NCBI RefSeq assembly: GCF_019399235.1
Contig: NZ_JAELVH010000034.1
Location: 1 to 34,246, forward strand
Direction: 5' to 3'
Origin: Streptomyces poriferorum
GTDB lineage: Bacteria; Actinomycetota; Actinomycetes; Streptomycetales; Streptomycetaceae
Length of the DNA: 34,246 nt
The notes beneath the pieces are model-generated. The model was not told where the DNA came from and did no database searches. It worked only from the letters and a program-made list of their open reading frames with translations. The position numbers and the translations under genes are program-made. This document shows, piece by piece, positions 8,005 through 15,940 of this stretch. Within the stretch, counting starts at the first letter, position 1; each line of letters starts with the position of its first letter.

Positions 8005-8537
8005 TCCTCACAGGCTCAGCCATCGCCGCTGCCGTCAGCACGGGAGAGATCACCATCTCGCCCTATGAGCCCGAGCGGATCTCACCCAATGCGTACGACT
8101 GGCGGCTGGGCGACACGATCCGCATCTGTGACGGCGACCTCGACGCCGCCTCCCGCACCGCCTTCACCGAACATCCCATCCCCACCTCCGGTTTGGTCCT
8201 GAAACCCGGAGTGCTCTACCTCGGCATCACTCTGGAGAAGACCGGCTCGGAAACGTACGCACAACTCCTCAACGGGAACCGCACCATCGGCGCGCTGGGC
8301 ATCTGGGTCCACGTCTCCGCCCCGCTCGGCCACCAAGGCCACGCGATCCGCTGGACCTTGGAGATCCGTGTCGCCAGGCCCGCCCGCGTCTATCCGGGGA
8401 TGACCTTCGGCAAGCTCGTCTTCCTCGCCACCGTCGGCAGCCCGGCCAGTTACCAGCAACAACGCGCCAAGTACGCGACGACGAACGGCATCGACATCTC
8501 CCGCCTGTACGAAGAGATCCCCCAAGGAGCTTTGTGA
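8001..8537 (+). CDS. dCTP deaminase-fold protein, subunit B (keeps Glu, lacks Ser/Arg)
   Basis: A 178-residue paralogue of the preceding product; both begin ILTG and share the same fold landmarks (PNAYDWRLGD, LKPGVLYLGITLEK, LGIWVHVSAP, VYPGMTFGKLVF). The positions of E. coli S111, R115 and D128 are Arg94, Ala98 and His, so triphosphate and base contacts are lost. The general base is kept as Glu121 (WTLEIR). This is the mirror image of the loss in subunit A. The C-terminal tail (KYATTNGIDISRLYEE) retains part of the closing-lid sequence. It overlaps genes on both sides by four bases. Derived from a duplication of dcd; whether it catalyses anything, alone or with subunit A, is unknown. Confidence 0.78.
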   Translation: MILTGSAIAAAVSTGEITISPYEPERISPNAYDWRLGDTIRICDGDLDAASRTAFTEHPIPTSGLVLKPGVLYLGITLEKTGSETYAQLLNGNRTIGALGIWVHVSAPLGHQGHAIRWTLEIRVARPARVYPGMTFGKLVFLATVGSPASYQQQRAKYATTNGIDISRLYEEIPQGAL

Positions 8538-9655
8538 AGTCCGTCGTTCGCCCAACCGCGGGCCCTCTGGCAGCTACCTTCCTCGACCTTCCGGCCGGTA
8601 GCCCCGGCGGGAGCGTCGAACTCTTCCTCGACCTCTATACCGGCGCCGAGCCCCTCATTCCCGCACGGGCCTTCATGCTGGCACCCCCGGGCCCCAGGCC
8701 CCGCCTCCCATCGGGCCTCGACCTGCTTGCCGTGTCCGGGAAGTGTCTGGAAGGTGCCGGCTTCAGTCGCTACGTCGCAGCCCTGCGCCGGGCCCTGGTG
8801 ACAGCGATCGATCCAGCGCAGATCGGCGTTCTGCACTTGCACCATCTCGCGTTCGGCGCCACCCCCGCGCTACTCCGGGCACTTCCGGCACACCCGAGGA
8901 TCGCGATGGTTCACGGCACCGACCTGCTGTTTGCCGAGGCCCACCGCGACCAGCTCCAGGTGCTGCGCGAGACAGCGAGGGCCGCCGACGCCATCGTGGT
9001 CTCCACCGGTGCCATGGCCGATCACCTGCTCAAACTCGCCCCACAAACAGACCGCCGCAAGGTCGTCCACATCCCGTGGGGCATCCCCGACCATCTGCTC
9101 ACTGATCCACCGGCCCGGCCCGCTCGGACGTCAACCAGCCATCTGCGAGTCTTGTACGCAGGACGGCTGGCATCCGAGAAGGGGGTCGAGCGCCTCATCA
9201 CCGGCCTGGCGCCCATTCCGGGCGTCGAGCTGAGCGTCGCCGCCCCCAGAGCCCAGTTCCGCGCCCTGACCCCGCTGCTCCAGCGGGCCGGCGTGCGGGC
9301 CCGCTATCTCGGCTGGCTCCGCCGTCCACAGCTCTGGAAAGCCTTCACCGAGCACGACGTGCTGGTCCTGCCGTCCACCACCCTGGAGGCCATGGGCCTG
9401 GTCGCGCTGGAGGCCCAAGCCTGCGGCCTGCCTGTTCTGTACCAGCCCGTGCCCGGGCTCACCGAGGTCCTCGCAGGGTCCGGAGTTGCCACCGACTTCA
9501 CGCAGTCCTCCGCGCTCGCCCGCGACCTGAACCGGCTGCGGACCGCACCGGGACTGCTGCCCGCTCTCCGACGGGCCGGCTACGCGAACGCCGCCCGCTA
9601 CCCACTATCGACGACCGCTCAAGCCCTGACGGACCTGGGCCGTCAGCTCACATGA
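8534..9655 (+). CDS. Glycosyltransferase, GT4 family (GT-B fold)
   Basis: A 373-residue retaining glycosyltransferase. The N-terminal domain starts with an LDLPAGSPGGSVELFLDL loop that would bind the acceptor. HLHHLAFGATPALLR and AMVHGTDLLFAEAHR follow. The C-terminal donor domain has RVLYAGRLASEKGVERLI, and the EX7E motif is in LEAMGLVALEAQACGLPVLY, the diagnostic site for nucleotide-sugar donors. No membrane segment is seen. GTG 8534 overlaps the upstream stop. In this cluster it may transfer a sugar to, or from, the compound made by the MurA-like and nucleotide-handling enzymes; the donor and acceptor cannot be read from sequence. Confidence 0.88.
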   Translation: MKSVVRPTAGPLAATFLDLPAGSPGGSVELFLDLYTGAEPLIPARAFMLAPPGPRPRLPSGLDLLAVSGKCLEGAGFSRYVAALRRALVTAIDPAQIGVLHLHHLAFGATPALLRALPAHPRIAMVHGTDLLFAEAHRDQLQVLRETARAADAIVVSTGAMADHLLKLAPQTDRRKVVHIPWGIPDHLLTDPPARPARTSTSHLRVLYAGRLASEKGVERLITGLAPIPGVELSVAAPRAQFRALTPLLQRAGVRARYLGWLRRPQLWKAFTEHDVLVLPSTTLEAMGLVALEAQACGLPVLYQPVPGLTEVLAGSGVATDFTQSSALARDLNRLRTAPGLLPALRRAGYANAARYPLSTTAQALTDLGRQLT

Positions 9656-9754
9656 ACGTCGCACAGCAGACGATCCCGCCACGCCGATCGCCCACCGGAC
9701 CCGCCCACGTCACTACGCTGACCCGGCGGGATGCACACGGCGAACAGGGAGACC

Positions 9755-10798
9755 ATGACGTACCGCACCGACAGCATCGAACAGCTCCTGAGTGAAGGCG
9801 TCCGCGACAAGGTCTACCCAGGCGCCGTATGGGCCGTCGGTGACGCTGCCGGCATCCACGCCTCCGGCTCCGCCGGAGTGCTCGACCCCGACGACCCCGG
9901 TACGCCGATGCGGCCCGACACCATTTTCGATGCCGCCAGCCTGACGAAGATCCTCGCGGTGTGGGCCTCGATCGGAGCCCTCTGGGAGGAAGGCAAACTC
10001 GATCTCGACATCCCACTCGGCACCTTCTGGTCCGAAGTCGACGGCCACCCGCTCGGGGGCGTAACCGCCCGACAGCTGCTGACGCATTCCGCCGGTGTCC
10101 CGCTACGAGCACAACTCAAGAACCTCTACGGCACGGACCCACAAGACGTTCGTGACGGAGTCCTCCACGAAGCCCTGCACCGTCCCCCCGGCGAGGCCGT
10201 CGAGTACACCGATCGAGCCGCCCTCATCCTCGGCTACCTTGCCGAGCATCTGGCCGGCCAACGCCTCGACGAGGTCGCGACTCAGCGGACCTGGCAGCCA
10301 CTGGGCATGAATACGACCTGCTTCGGGCCGCTGCCCACCGAGACCGCCTCACGATGCGCCCCGACCGAACTCGACCCGGAGACCGATACCCACCTCAAGG
10401 GCATTGCCCACGACTTCTCCGCACGGCTCCTGGGTGGAGTGTGCGGAATCGCCGGCGCCTTCACCGTCATGGACGATCTCGGCGCATTCCTGCGCTACAT
10501 GCTCAACCCCACCAACGCACCCAGCCGGGCGGGGTTCGGTGCCGCCTGGACCGCGGAATCGCTGACCTTCCAGACCGGTGAGCTGCAGCCGGTACGCGGC
10601 CTGTTCTGGCACCCCGCGCCCGGTACTGCGGCGGCCGGTCACGTCTGGGTCCACTACGGGTTCACAGGCACCGGCATGTGGATCTCACCCAGTCAGCAAC
10701 GTTGGGCAGTGCTCCTGACCAACAAGCTCTACTACACCCGCGATCGACAGCCCCTGACGGACATCCGCAACGCCTTCCGGGGGCTTGCCTTCGAGTGA
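9755..10798 (+). CDS. Serine hydrolase of the beta-lactamase/class C family
   Basis: A 347-residue penicillin-binding-fold hydrolase. The nucleophile motif SxxK is SLTK in FDAASLTKILA. The Tyr motif appears as VEYTDRAALILGYLAEHL (YxD in place of the common YxN) and the third motif is HYG in WVHYGFTGTGMWIS. There is no signal peptide or membrane anchor in the chosen frame, so it is probably cytoplasmic, unlike true beta-lactamases. Members of this family include esterases, amidases and transacylases of natural-product pathways. ATG 9755 has an AGGGAG site close by; ATG 9731 in the same frame is an alternative. A 99-base gap separates it from the glycosyltransferase, the first real gap in the operon. 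Confidence 0.82.
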   Translation: MTYRTDSIEQLLSEGVRDKVYPGAVWAVGDAAGIHASGSAGVLDPDDPGTPMRPDTIFDAASLTKILAVWASIGALWEEGKLDLDIPLGTFWSEVDGHPLGGVTARQLLTHSAGVPLRAQLKNLYGTDPQDVRDGVLHEALHRPPGEAVEYTDRAALILGYLAEHLAGQRLDEVATQRTWQPLGMNTTCFGPLPTETASRCAPTELDPETDTHLKGIAHDFSARLLGGVCGIAGAFTVMDDLGAFLRYMLNPTNAPSRAGFGAAWTAESLTFQTGELQPVRGLFWHPAPGTAAAGHVWVHYGFTGTGMWISPSQQRWAVLLTNKLYYTRDRQPLTDIRNAFRGLAFE

Positions 10799-10934
10799 GA
10801 TGGCGGGCGCAAACGCTGTCCTGGACCGAGGGCCGCGAACGCCGCCGAGCGGCCGAGGTACCCGTGCGACTTCGCTACCAAGGACTGGTTTCGGTCTGCT
10901 ATCGCTTCGCGACGTCGGACACCGCGGTGGCGGA

Positions 10935-11144
10935 GGTGTTGCCTACTGGAACATCTCCGTCAACGGCACTCCGACGCCTGTCGGCGGATGCCAGTTCAAG
11001 CTGAACGCCGGGGACAAAGTCACCTTCACCTGGACCACCGTCCAGAACCGTCTCGCCTTGTCCACTGTGACCGCCGCCCCGGCCCGCAAACCGTGCAGAC
11101 GTGTGCCAGTACCTCGGCTCCGCGCCCAATGCGCATGTCCGTGA
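10935..11144 (+). pseudogene. Remnant of a secreted DUF4430-type (transcobalamin C-terminal-like) domain
   Basis: The frame reads AYWNISVNGTPTPVGG and FKLNAGDKVTFTW, the end of the small domain seen at the C-terminus of transcobalamin-like proteins (aromatic-x-x-x-VNG, then a Gly-Asp turn before the last strand). Upstream and downstream in this frame the sequence stops resembling protein and no start or signal peptide is joined to it, so it looks like a decayed gene. It lies beside an intact gene with a similar C-terminal domain on the opposite strand, consistent with an old duplicate. The 135 bases before it hold nothing I recognise. Confidence 0.35.
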
Positions 11145-11152
11145 CTGTTGAC

Positions 11153-11199
11153 CGCCCTGCGGCGGCCGGGCCGTTGTGTGTTCGGGCCGCCGCAGGGCG
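11153..11199. terminator. Strong hairpin terminator between converging transcripts
   Basis: A perfect 15-base inverted repeat (CGCCCTGCGGCGGCC at 11153-11167 and its complement at 11185-11199) with a 17-base loop. There is no T-run, as is usual in Streptomyces. It lies 17 bases beyond the stop of the minus-strand toroid gene and after the plus-strand remnant, so it can end transcription from both sides. Confidence 0.75.
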
Positions 11200-11216
11200 T
11201 CGATCATCTGGGAAGG

Positions 11217-12629
11217 TCAGGCACCCCAGCGCAGGGCGATCGTGTCACCGGCGTTGATCACCTTTCCGCGGGTGGCCGCGGCGAAGGAGGAACCGTCAGT
11301 GCTGACCTTCCACGTGTTTGAGCCGCTGTTCGCCTTGCCGTTGAGGGCGGTGATCGTGCCCGTTCCCGACGAAGGCGTCACACTGCTCACGCAGCCGGAC
11401 GGCGTCGCCCCGGTCGTGGCAGCGTCCAGGATGGCGCCGAGCGTGGTGGTCGTGCCCGTCGGCGTGAAGGCGACGGAGCAGACCTTCAGGCCGCCGGCCC
11501 CGTCGTCGACGGTCAATGCCAGCTTGGTGGCGGTACCGGAGGTGAACGTCCCCTGCGCCACCCACGTCGGGGCCCCGCTCGTCACGGGCGTCGGCGGCGC
11601 GGCGGTGAACCCGCCGCCGGCGACGGCGCGCAGACCGTCGATCGACGCGTACGCGGAGGGAGTGGTGTCGCTGGGCAGATACTTGAAGCCTCCGCCCGGG
11701 TTGAACTGCTGGGCGATGAGGAAGTCGACCGGGGTCTTGCCGGCCGAGGTGAGGAAGTCACCGGTCTGCGGGTTGATGCCGCAGGCGTTGAGTCCGGAGA
11801 CGGCCCAGCCGTTGGAGTCGGTGTTGACGCCGAACATGGCGTTGAAGGCGCCGCTGCCGGTGACGAGCTTGCCCTTGAGGAACGCCTTGGCCTGGGTGAT
11901 GTCGGTGTCGGTGTTCGCCACGCCGGAGACGCAGAGCGCGGCCATCGCTGCGCCGGTCATGTCGATGTCGCTGGTCGAGGCGAGCGCAGTCGGGTCGCCT
12001 TCGGCCTTGCTGAAGTTCCAGCCGCCGTCGTTGTGCTGGTTGGCGCGGATGCGCGTGACGAGGGAGGTGCGCAGCGACTGCGGTATGCGGACGGCTCCCG
12101 CCTGGGTCTTTGCGCCGCTGAGAGCCAGGGCGGCGAAGACGGTGCCGTTGAAGTTGGCGGACGGGCCGAAGTAGCCGGGCTCGGCGTTCTGCCAGTAGCC
12201 GTAGATGTCGGCGACCAGGTTGCGGGAGGCGGAGACGCGGGCCGGGTCGATGCCGGCCGCGTAGGCGTTCAGTGTGGCGCGCTCGTAGTCGGTGACCACC
12301 GGTGTCGCCGACGGCCAGCCCGCCGTGGAGAGGAGGGTGCGGTACACCGATCTCGCGTTTTTCGTGGTGTCGCCGCCCGGGGTGACGTCGACCGCGGCGG
12401 TGCCCGCCGAGGCGAGTGCGCTGAAGGCCCATTCGTTCGACAGTCCGGATCCGGCGTACGAACCATCGGCCGCCTGAAGGGACTTGAGGTAGGTGACGCC
12501 GTTCGTCTTCGATGTGGCGATCTGCGCCGGGGTGGCCGTGGCGGCAGCCGGCAGGGCGCTCAGGCAGAGCGCCCCGAGGGACACGGCTGCGGTGAATGCA
12601 AGACGAGGTGACATACGTGGACGGGTCAT
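11217..12629 (-). CDS. Secreted alpha/alpha-toroid protein with transcobalamin-like C-terminal domain
   Basis: A 470-residue secreted protein. Residues 1-31 are a Sec signal peptide (MSPRLAFTAAVSLGALCLS then ALPAAATA). Residues 35-340 contain prenyltransferase/squalene-cyclase-type repeats such as GWNFSKAEGDPTALASTSD, DMTGAAMAALCVSG and SNGWAVSGLNACG, the helical barrel also used by intrinsic factor and transcobalamin. Residues 360-470 form a beta domain ending NTWKVSTDGSSF and VINAGDTIALRW, like the DUF4430/transcobalamin C-terminal domain. No wall or membrane anchor is present, so it is released. ATG 12629 has AGGAG seven bases upstream. A cobalamin riboswitch precedes it, so the likely role is extracellular corrinoid binding for the transporter encoded divergently. 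The ligand is inferred from riboswitch and fold. Confidence 0.8.
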   Translation of the reverse strand: MTRPRMSPRLAFTAAVSLGALCLSALPAAATATPAQIATSKTNGVTYLKSLQAADGSYAGSGLSNEWAFSALASAGTAAVDVTPGGDTTKNARSVYRTLLSTAGWPSATPVVTDYERATLNAYAAGIDPARVSASRNLVADIYGYWQNAEPGYFGPSANFNGTVFAALALSGAKTQAGAVRIPQSLRTSLVTRIRANQHNDGGWNFSKAEGDPTALASTSDIDMTGAAMAALCVSGVANTDTDITQAKAFLKGKLVTGSGAFNAMFGVNTDSNGWAVSGLNACGINPQTGDFLTSAGKTPVDFLIAQQFNPGGGFKYLPSDTTPSAYASIDGLRAVAGGGFTAAPPTPVTSGAPTWVAQGTFTSGTATKLALTVDDGAGGLKVCSVAFTPTGTTTTLGAILDAATTGATPSGCVSSVTPSSGTGTITALNGKANSGSNTWKVSTDGSSFAAATRGKVINAGDTIALRWGA

Positions 12630-12667
12630 GGCCTGCTCCTGGGATGAGGGGCGCGCCGACCGGGCCC

Positions 12668-12709
12668 GCGGCCCACCTCGGAGAGGGCGGCAGCGAGCAG
12701 GTGGGCCGC
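12668..12709 (-). terminator. Leader hairpin between riboswitch and toroid gene
   Basis: A perfect 11-base inverted repeat (GCGGCCCACCT at 12668-12678, AGGTGGGCCGC at 12699-12709) lies between the minus-strand riboswitch and the AGGAG site of the gene it precedes. It is the likely expression platform: an attenuator or part of a switch that hides the translation start. No T-run follows. Confidence 0.5.
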
Positions 12710-12739
12710 CCGAACGCGTGGACCGGCTTCCTGGAATAC

Positions 12740-12870
12740 GTCGCCGCGTGGGCATTCGGGCTCGGGACGGCCCCCAGCCGTCCCACTACCGCTGCGCGTC
12801 AGCCCCGGAGTCTCACCGGGTTCCCCCATGTGGCAGCCCAGGACGCTACCTCAGGCGAACCGGTCCTGCC
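12740..12870 (-). ncRNA. Cobalamin riboswitch
   Basis: On the minus strand the leader contains the conserved core GGGGGAACCCGGTGAGACTC then CGGGGCTGACGCGCAGCGGT (about 12787-12826). A hairpin (GGGACGGC...GCCGTCCC) follows, then GAGCCCGAATGCC, which corresponds to the B12 box. These are the landmarks of AdoCbl-type cobalamin riboswitches. Ends are approximate. It should turn down the secreted toroid gene when cobalamin is plentiful. Confidence 0.85.
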
Positions 12871-12911
12871 AGCAGCCCCGTGAGGCGGCATGTGCGCTGA
12901 GCGACGTCCCC

Positions 12912-12941
12912 TTGACGCCGTGTGTATCAGCGTGCTGCAAT
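12912..12941 (+). promoter_or_regulatory. Possible promoter for the plus-strand riboswitch operon
   Basis: TTGACG (12912-12917) and TGCAAT (12936-12941) are 18 bases apart, a fair match to -35/-10 boxes. Transcription would start near 12948, just ahead of the riboswitch core. Only about 110 bases separate the two riboswitches, so both promoters must lie there. Confidence 0.35.
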
Positions 12942-13055
12942 CCGCCTGATAAGCACTGAGTTCCAGGGGAAGCCGGTCGAAGTCCGGCGCTGACCCGCAA
13001 CCGTAGGCCCGGCAACAGCCGGGCGAGCCGGATTACCTGGGGCCTGATCTGCAGC
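12920..13055 (+). ncRNA. Cobalamin riboswitch
   Basis: The core reads AGGGGAAGCCGGTCGAAGTC then CGGCGCTGACCCGCAACCGT (about 12966-13004), nearly canonical for cobalamin riboswitches. A GGCCCGGC...GCCGGGC hairpin follows, then the B12-box-like GAGCCGGATTACCTGG at 13025-13040. It lies upstream of the LAxTG-anchored toroid gene and the ECF operon, so cobalamin should repress them all. Ends are approximate. Confidence 0.9.
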
Positions 13056-13060
13056 GAGAA

Positions 13061-13082
13061 ACGCCGTCGCGGACTACGGCGT
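13061..13082 (+). terminator. Riboswitch expression-platform hairpin
   Basis: ACGCCGT (13061-13067) and ACGGCGT (13076-13082) form a perfect 7-base stem with an 8-base loop immediately after the B12 box. It could be the switching hairpin, acting on the GGGGTGAGGGCG purine tract at 13112-13124 near the start codon. Its mode (attenuation or start masking) is not clear. Confidence 0.45.
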
Positions 13083-13141
13083 GGTCGACAAGCCCCACCC
13101 ACGGTCAACTCTGGGGTGAGGGCGTCTTAGCCACGTTGTTC

Positions 13142-15940
13142 ATGTCCCCGCGGAGACATGACGAGGGGACCGTGGTGGGGACCGCACAGCGAAGAGACCG
13201 GCAGGTGGGGGCCAGAGCCTTCCTGGCCCTGATATCCGTGGCATTTCTCTTGCTTGCCATGTGCGTGACACTCGTCACGGTCACCCCGGCTGCGGCTGAC
13301 CCCCTCGACGACTGCACGGCGACCGAAGGCGCAGTCGTGGCGGTCGACTTCGGGCCCTTCGGTGGTGGCGTGGAGCGCGGCTGCGACATGACGCCGACGA
13401 CCGGTTACGAGCTTCTCCACGAGGCGGGTTTCACCACCGAGGGCACGCAGCACGACGGTCCGGCCTTCATCTGCCGACTCGGCCTGGGCTCCGGAACGCA
13501 GTACCCGACGACCGACCAGGAGTCGTGCGTACTGACCCCGCCGGCGACCGCGTACTGGTCGTACTGGATCGCCTCGCCGGGGCAGACCAAGTGGACGTAC
13601 AGCCAGTACGGCGCCATGGACCGCAAGCCGAAGGACGGCGACGTGGACGCCTGGGTGTTCGGCGGCACCGACATCGGCGGGACCACCGGAAAGCCGGCCT
13701 TCACTCCGGACGACGTTCGCGCCGGTGGCGGCGGTGAGACACCGGATCCCGACGGCACGCCGACGGCCGCACCCGGTGAGATCGACGTGGCCGGTGCGAC
13801 CGCCTGGGTCGACGGCCTGCTCAAGGACGGCGAACGCGTCGTCGACGACGGCGCCGACGCCCCGAACTACCTGCTGACCACCGAGGCCGCCTACGCGCTG
13901 GCCGCAGCGGACCCGGAGAGCGTCTCGCTCGGCAAGGTCACCACGTTCCTCGCTGCCCACGCCGACGACTACGCCTACGCCGCCGGCACGGACCAGGCCC
14001 CCGACGCCACCGCGGCAGCCCGCCTCGCACTCGTCGCCGAGGTCACCGAGGGCGACCCGCACCACTTCGGCGGCCACGACCTGATCGCCGACCTCCTGGA
14101 CAACGTCTGCACCGCGGGCCCTGAATCGGGCACCCCCGAACCCGGTTGCACGGCCAAGGGCGACTTCCGCAACGCCGGCTACGGCGACGGCCAGGCGCTC
14201 GCCCTGCTCGCCGTGCTGCGCTCCGGCGCCGTGCCCCCGGCCGGGACGGTCGAGCGGCTGACCCAGCTCCAGTGCGACGACGGCGGGGTCACCAGCATCC
14301 TGATCCGACCCGGCGAGTACTGCGACGGCGACCCCGCCACCACCGGTCTCGTGGCCCTGGCCCTGCACGAGGCAGGTGGCCAGGACACGGCGGTTGGCAA
14401 GGCCCGGACGTACCTGAAGAAGGCGCAGCGAGCGGACGGCGCGCTCCCCGGCTACACCGGATCCACCACCGGCAGCATCTACGCGACCGCTTACGCGGCC
14501 CAGGCGCTGCGCATGCTCGACGACACCACGCAGGCCGATGCGGCCGTGTCCTGGCTGTCGCGCGAGCAACTGGACAGCGGAGGCTTCGGGTTCGAGGAAG
14601 CGGCCACCGACCCCGCTCTCTACGCGACCGGCCCGGCGGTGCTGGCCGGTGCGGACACCGACCTGACCCGCCTGACGACGAAGACGCCGGACCCGACCGA
14701 TCCGCCGACGACGAAGCCACCCACGACCGAACCTCCCACGACTGACCCGACCCACCCGGCCGGCGAAGGACCCGACCTGAAAGAGGGTGTCGCCTACCTC
14801 ACCAGCGCGGCCAACCTCAAGCAGGGGCAGTACTACGGCGACGGAACGGGCCGCGCGGACTTCGGCCTCACCATCGACGGCGCCTACGCCCTCGCCGCCA
14901 CCGGCCTGAACACCAACAAGCTGCGCGGCATCGTCGACTTCCTCGACAAGGGAGGCAAGGACGCGAGCAGCCGCACCCTCCAGGACTGGACCGGAGCCGG
15001 CACGAAGTACGCACTCGGCGGCTCCATCGGCAAGGCCGCACTGCTCGCCGAAGCCGTAGGCCGCGACCCGCGCTCCTTCGGCGGCAAGAACCTCATCACC
15101 GCGCTCGACGAGGCCGTGTGCAAGGGGCCGAGCAAGGCCCCGGACCGCAGCTGCGCCGCCAAGGGCGCCTACACCTACGCCCCTTCGGTCTTCTCCCAGT
15201 CGCTGGCGGTCATGGCCCAGGTGCGCGCCGACGAGAAGGCAGCGGCACGGGAACCGATCGCCTACCTCGAGGGTCTGCAGCACAAAAGCGGTGCATGGCC
15301 CAGCCTGATCCCCGCCACGGGCGACTCCGACGTCGACTCCACGGCCATCGCGGCGATGGCCCTGGACCTCGTCGGCGGTGAGAAGGCGGACAAGGCGGTG
15401 GACAAGGCCCTGACGTGGATCGCGGGCAAGCAGCTCACCGACGGTGGCTTCCCCGGCGCGGCGGGCAACTCGGTCAACTCCGCGGCTCTCGCCGTCCAGG
15501 GGCTCTCGCTGGATGCGAAGCAGTACGCGGTCCAGATCGCCAAGGCGCGTAAGTTCCTCGCGGGCCAGCAGAACACCGACGGTGGATTCAACGTGGCCAA
15601 GGAAGGGCAGCGCGGCTCCGACCTTCGCGCCTCCACCCAGGCCGTCGGCGGCGCCACCGGCATTTCGTTCGGCACACTGGAGCGGAGCCTGACCGGCACC
15701 ACCCCCCAGCCCACGCCCAGCCCCAGCTCCTCCACTCCGCTGATCGTCACTCCCGATGACTCGACAGAGGGTACGGGCGGCATGATCGACACCGACGCCG
15801 GCGGTTCCGGCGGGGGAGCGCTTGCTTCGACCGGGATCCAGATCGGTGCGCTCCTCGGTTTCGCGGTCCTGCTCGTCGGGGCCGGCTGGCGTGTCGTCGT
15901 CGTGACCCGTCGCCGGGCAGCCACCGGGGACCGGATATGA
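13142..15940 (+). CDS. Wall-anchored two-toroid surface protein, likely corrinoid-capturing
   Basis: A 932-residue exported protein. The signal segment ends LLLAMCVTLVTVTPAAADP. The N-terminal domain (about residues 48-195, with a CVLTPPATAYWSYW motif) is shared with the next gene. Residues 215-515 and 540-840 are two helical toroid modules (repeats such as GALPGYTGSTTGSIYATAY and DGGFPGAAGNSVNSAALAV), joined by a Pro/Thr linker. The C-terminus is a sorting signal: LASTG at about residues 894-898, a hydrophobic stretch and VTRRRAATG. LAxTG is the motif of Streptomyces class E sortases. The start is uncertain: ATG 13142 lacks a good ribosome site, and GTG 13172 preceded by GAGGGG is possible; a TTG at 13136 also exists. 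It follows a cobalamin riboswitch, so corrinoid binding at the wall is the best inference. Confidence 0.82.
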   Translation: MSPRRHDEGTVVGTAQRRDRQVGARAFLALISVAFLLLAMCVTLVTVTPAAADPLDDCTATEGAVVAVDFGPFGGGVERGCDMTPTTGYELLHEAGFTTEGTQHDGPAFICRLGLGSGTQYPTTDQESCVLTPPATAYWSYWIASPGQTKWTYSQYGAMDRKPKDGDVDAWVFGGTDIGGTTGKPAFTPDDVRAGGGGETPDPDGTPTAAPGEIDVAGATAWVDGLLKDGERVVDDGADAPNYLLTTEAAYALAAADPESVSLGKVTTFLAAHADDYAYAAGTDQAPDATAAARLALVAEVTEGDPHHFGGHDLIADLLDNVCTAGPESGTPEPGCTAKGDFRNAGYGDGQALALLAVLRSGAVPPAGTVERLTQLQCDDGGVTSILIRPGEYCDGDPATTGLVALALHEAGGQDTAVGKARTYLKKAQRADGALPGYTGSTTGSIYATAYAAQALRMLDDTTQADAAVSWLSREQLDSGGFGFEEAATDPALYATGPAVLAGADTDLTRLTTKTPDPTDPPTTKPPTTEPPTTDPTHPAGEGPDLKEGVAYLTSAANLKQGQYYGDGTGRADFGLTIDGAYALAATGLNTNKLRGIVDFLDKGGKDASSRTLQDWTGAGTKYALGGSIGKAALLAEAVGRDPRSFGGKNLITALDEAVCKGPSKAPDRSCAAKGAYTYAPSVFSQSLAVMAQVRADEKAAAREPIAYLEGLQHKSGAWPSLIPATGDSDVDSTAIAAMALDLVGGEKADKAVDKALTWIAGKQLTDGGFPGAAGNSVNSAALAVQGLSLDAKQYAVQIAKARKFLAGQQNTDGGFNVAKEGQRGSDLRASTQAVGGATGISFGTLERSLTGTTPQPTPSPSSSTPLIVTPDDSTEGTGGMIDTDAGGSGGGALASTGIQIGALLGFAVLLVGAGWRVVVVTRRRAATGDRI

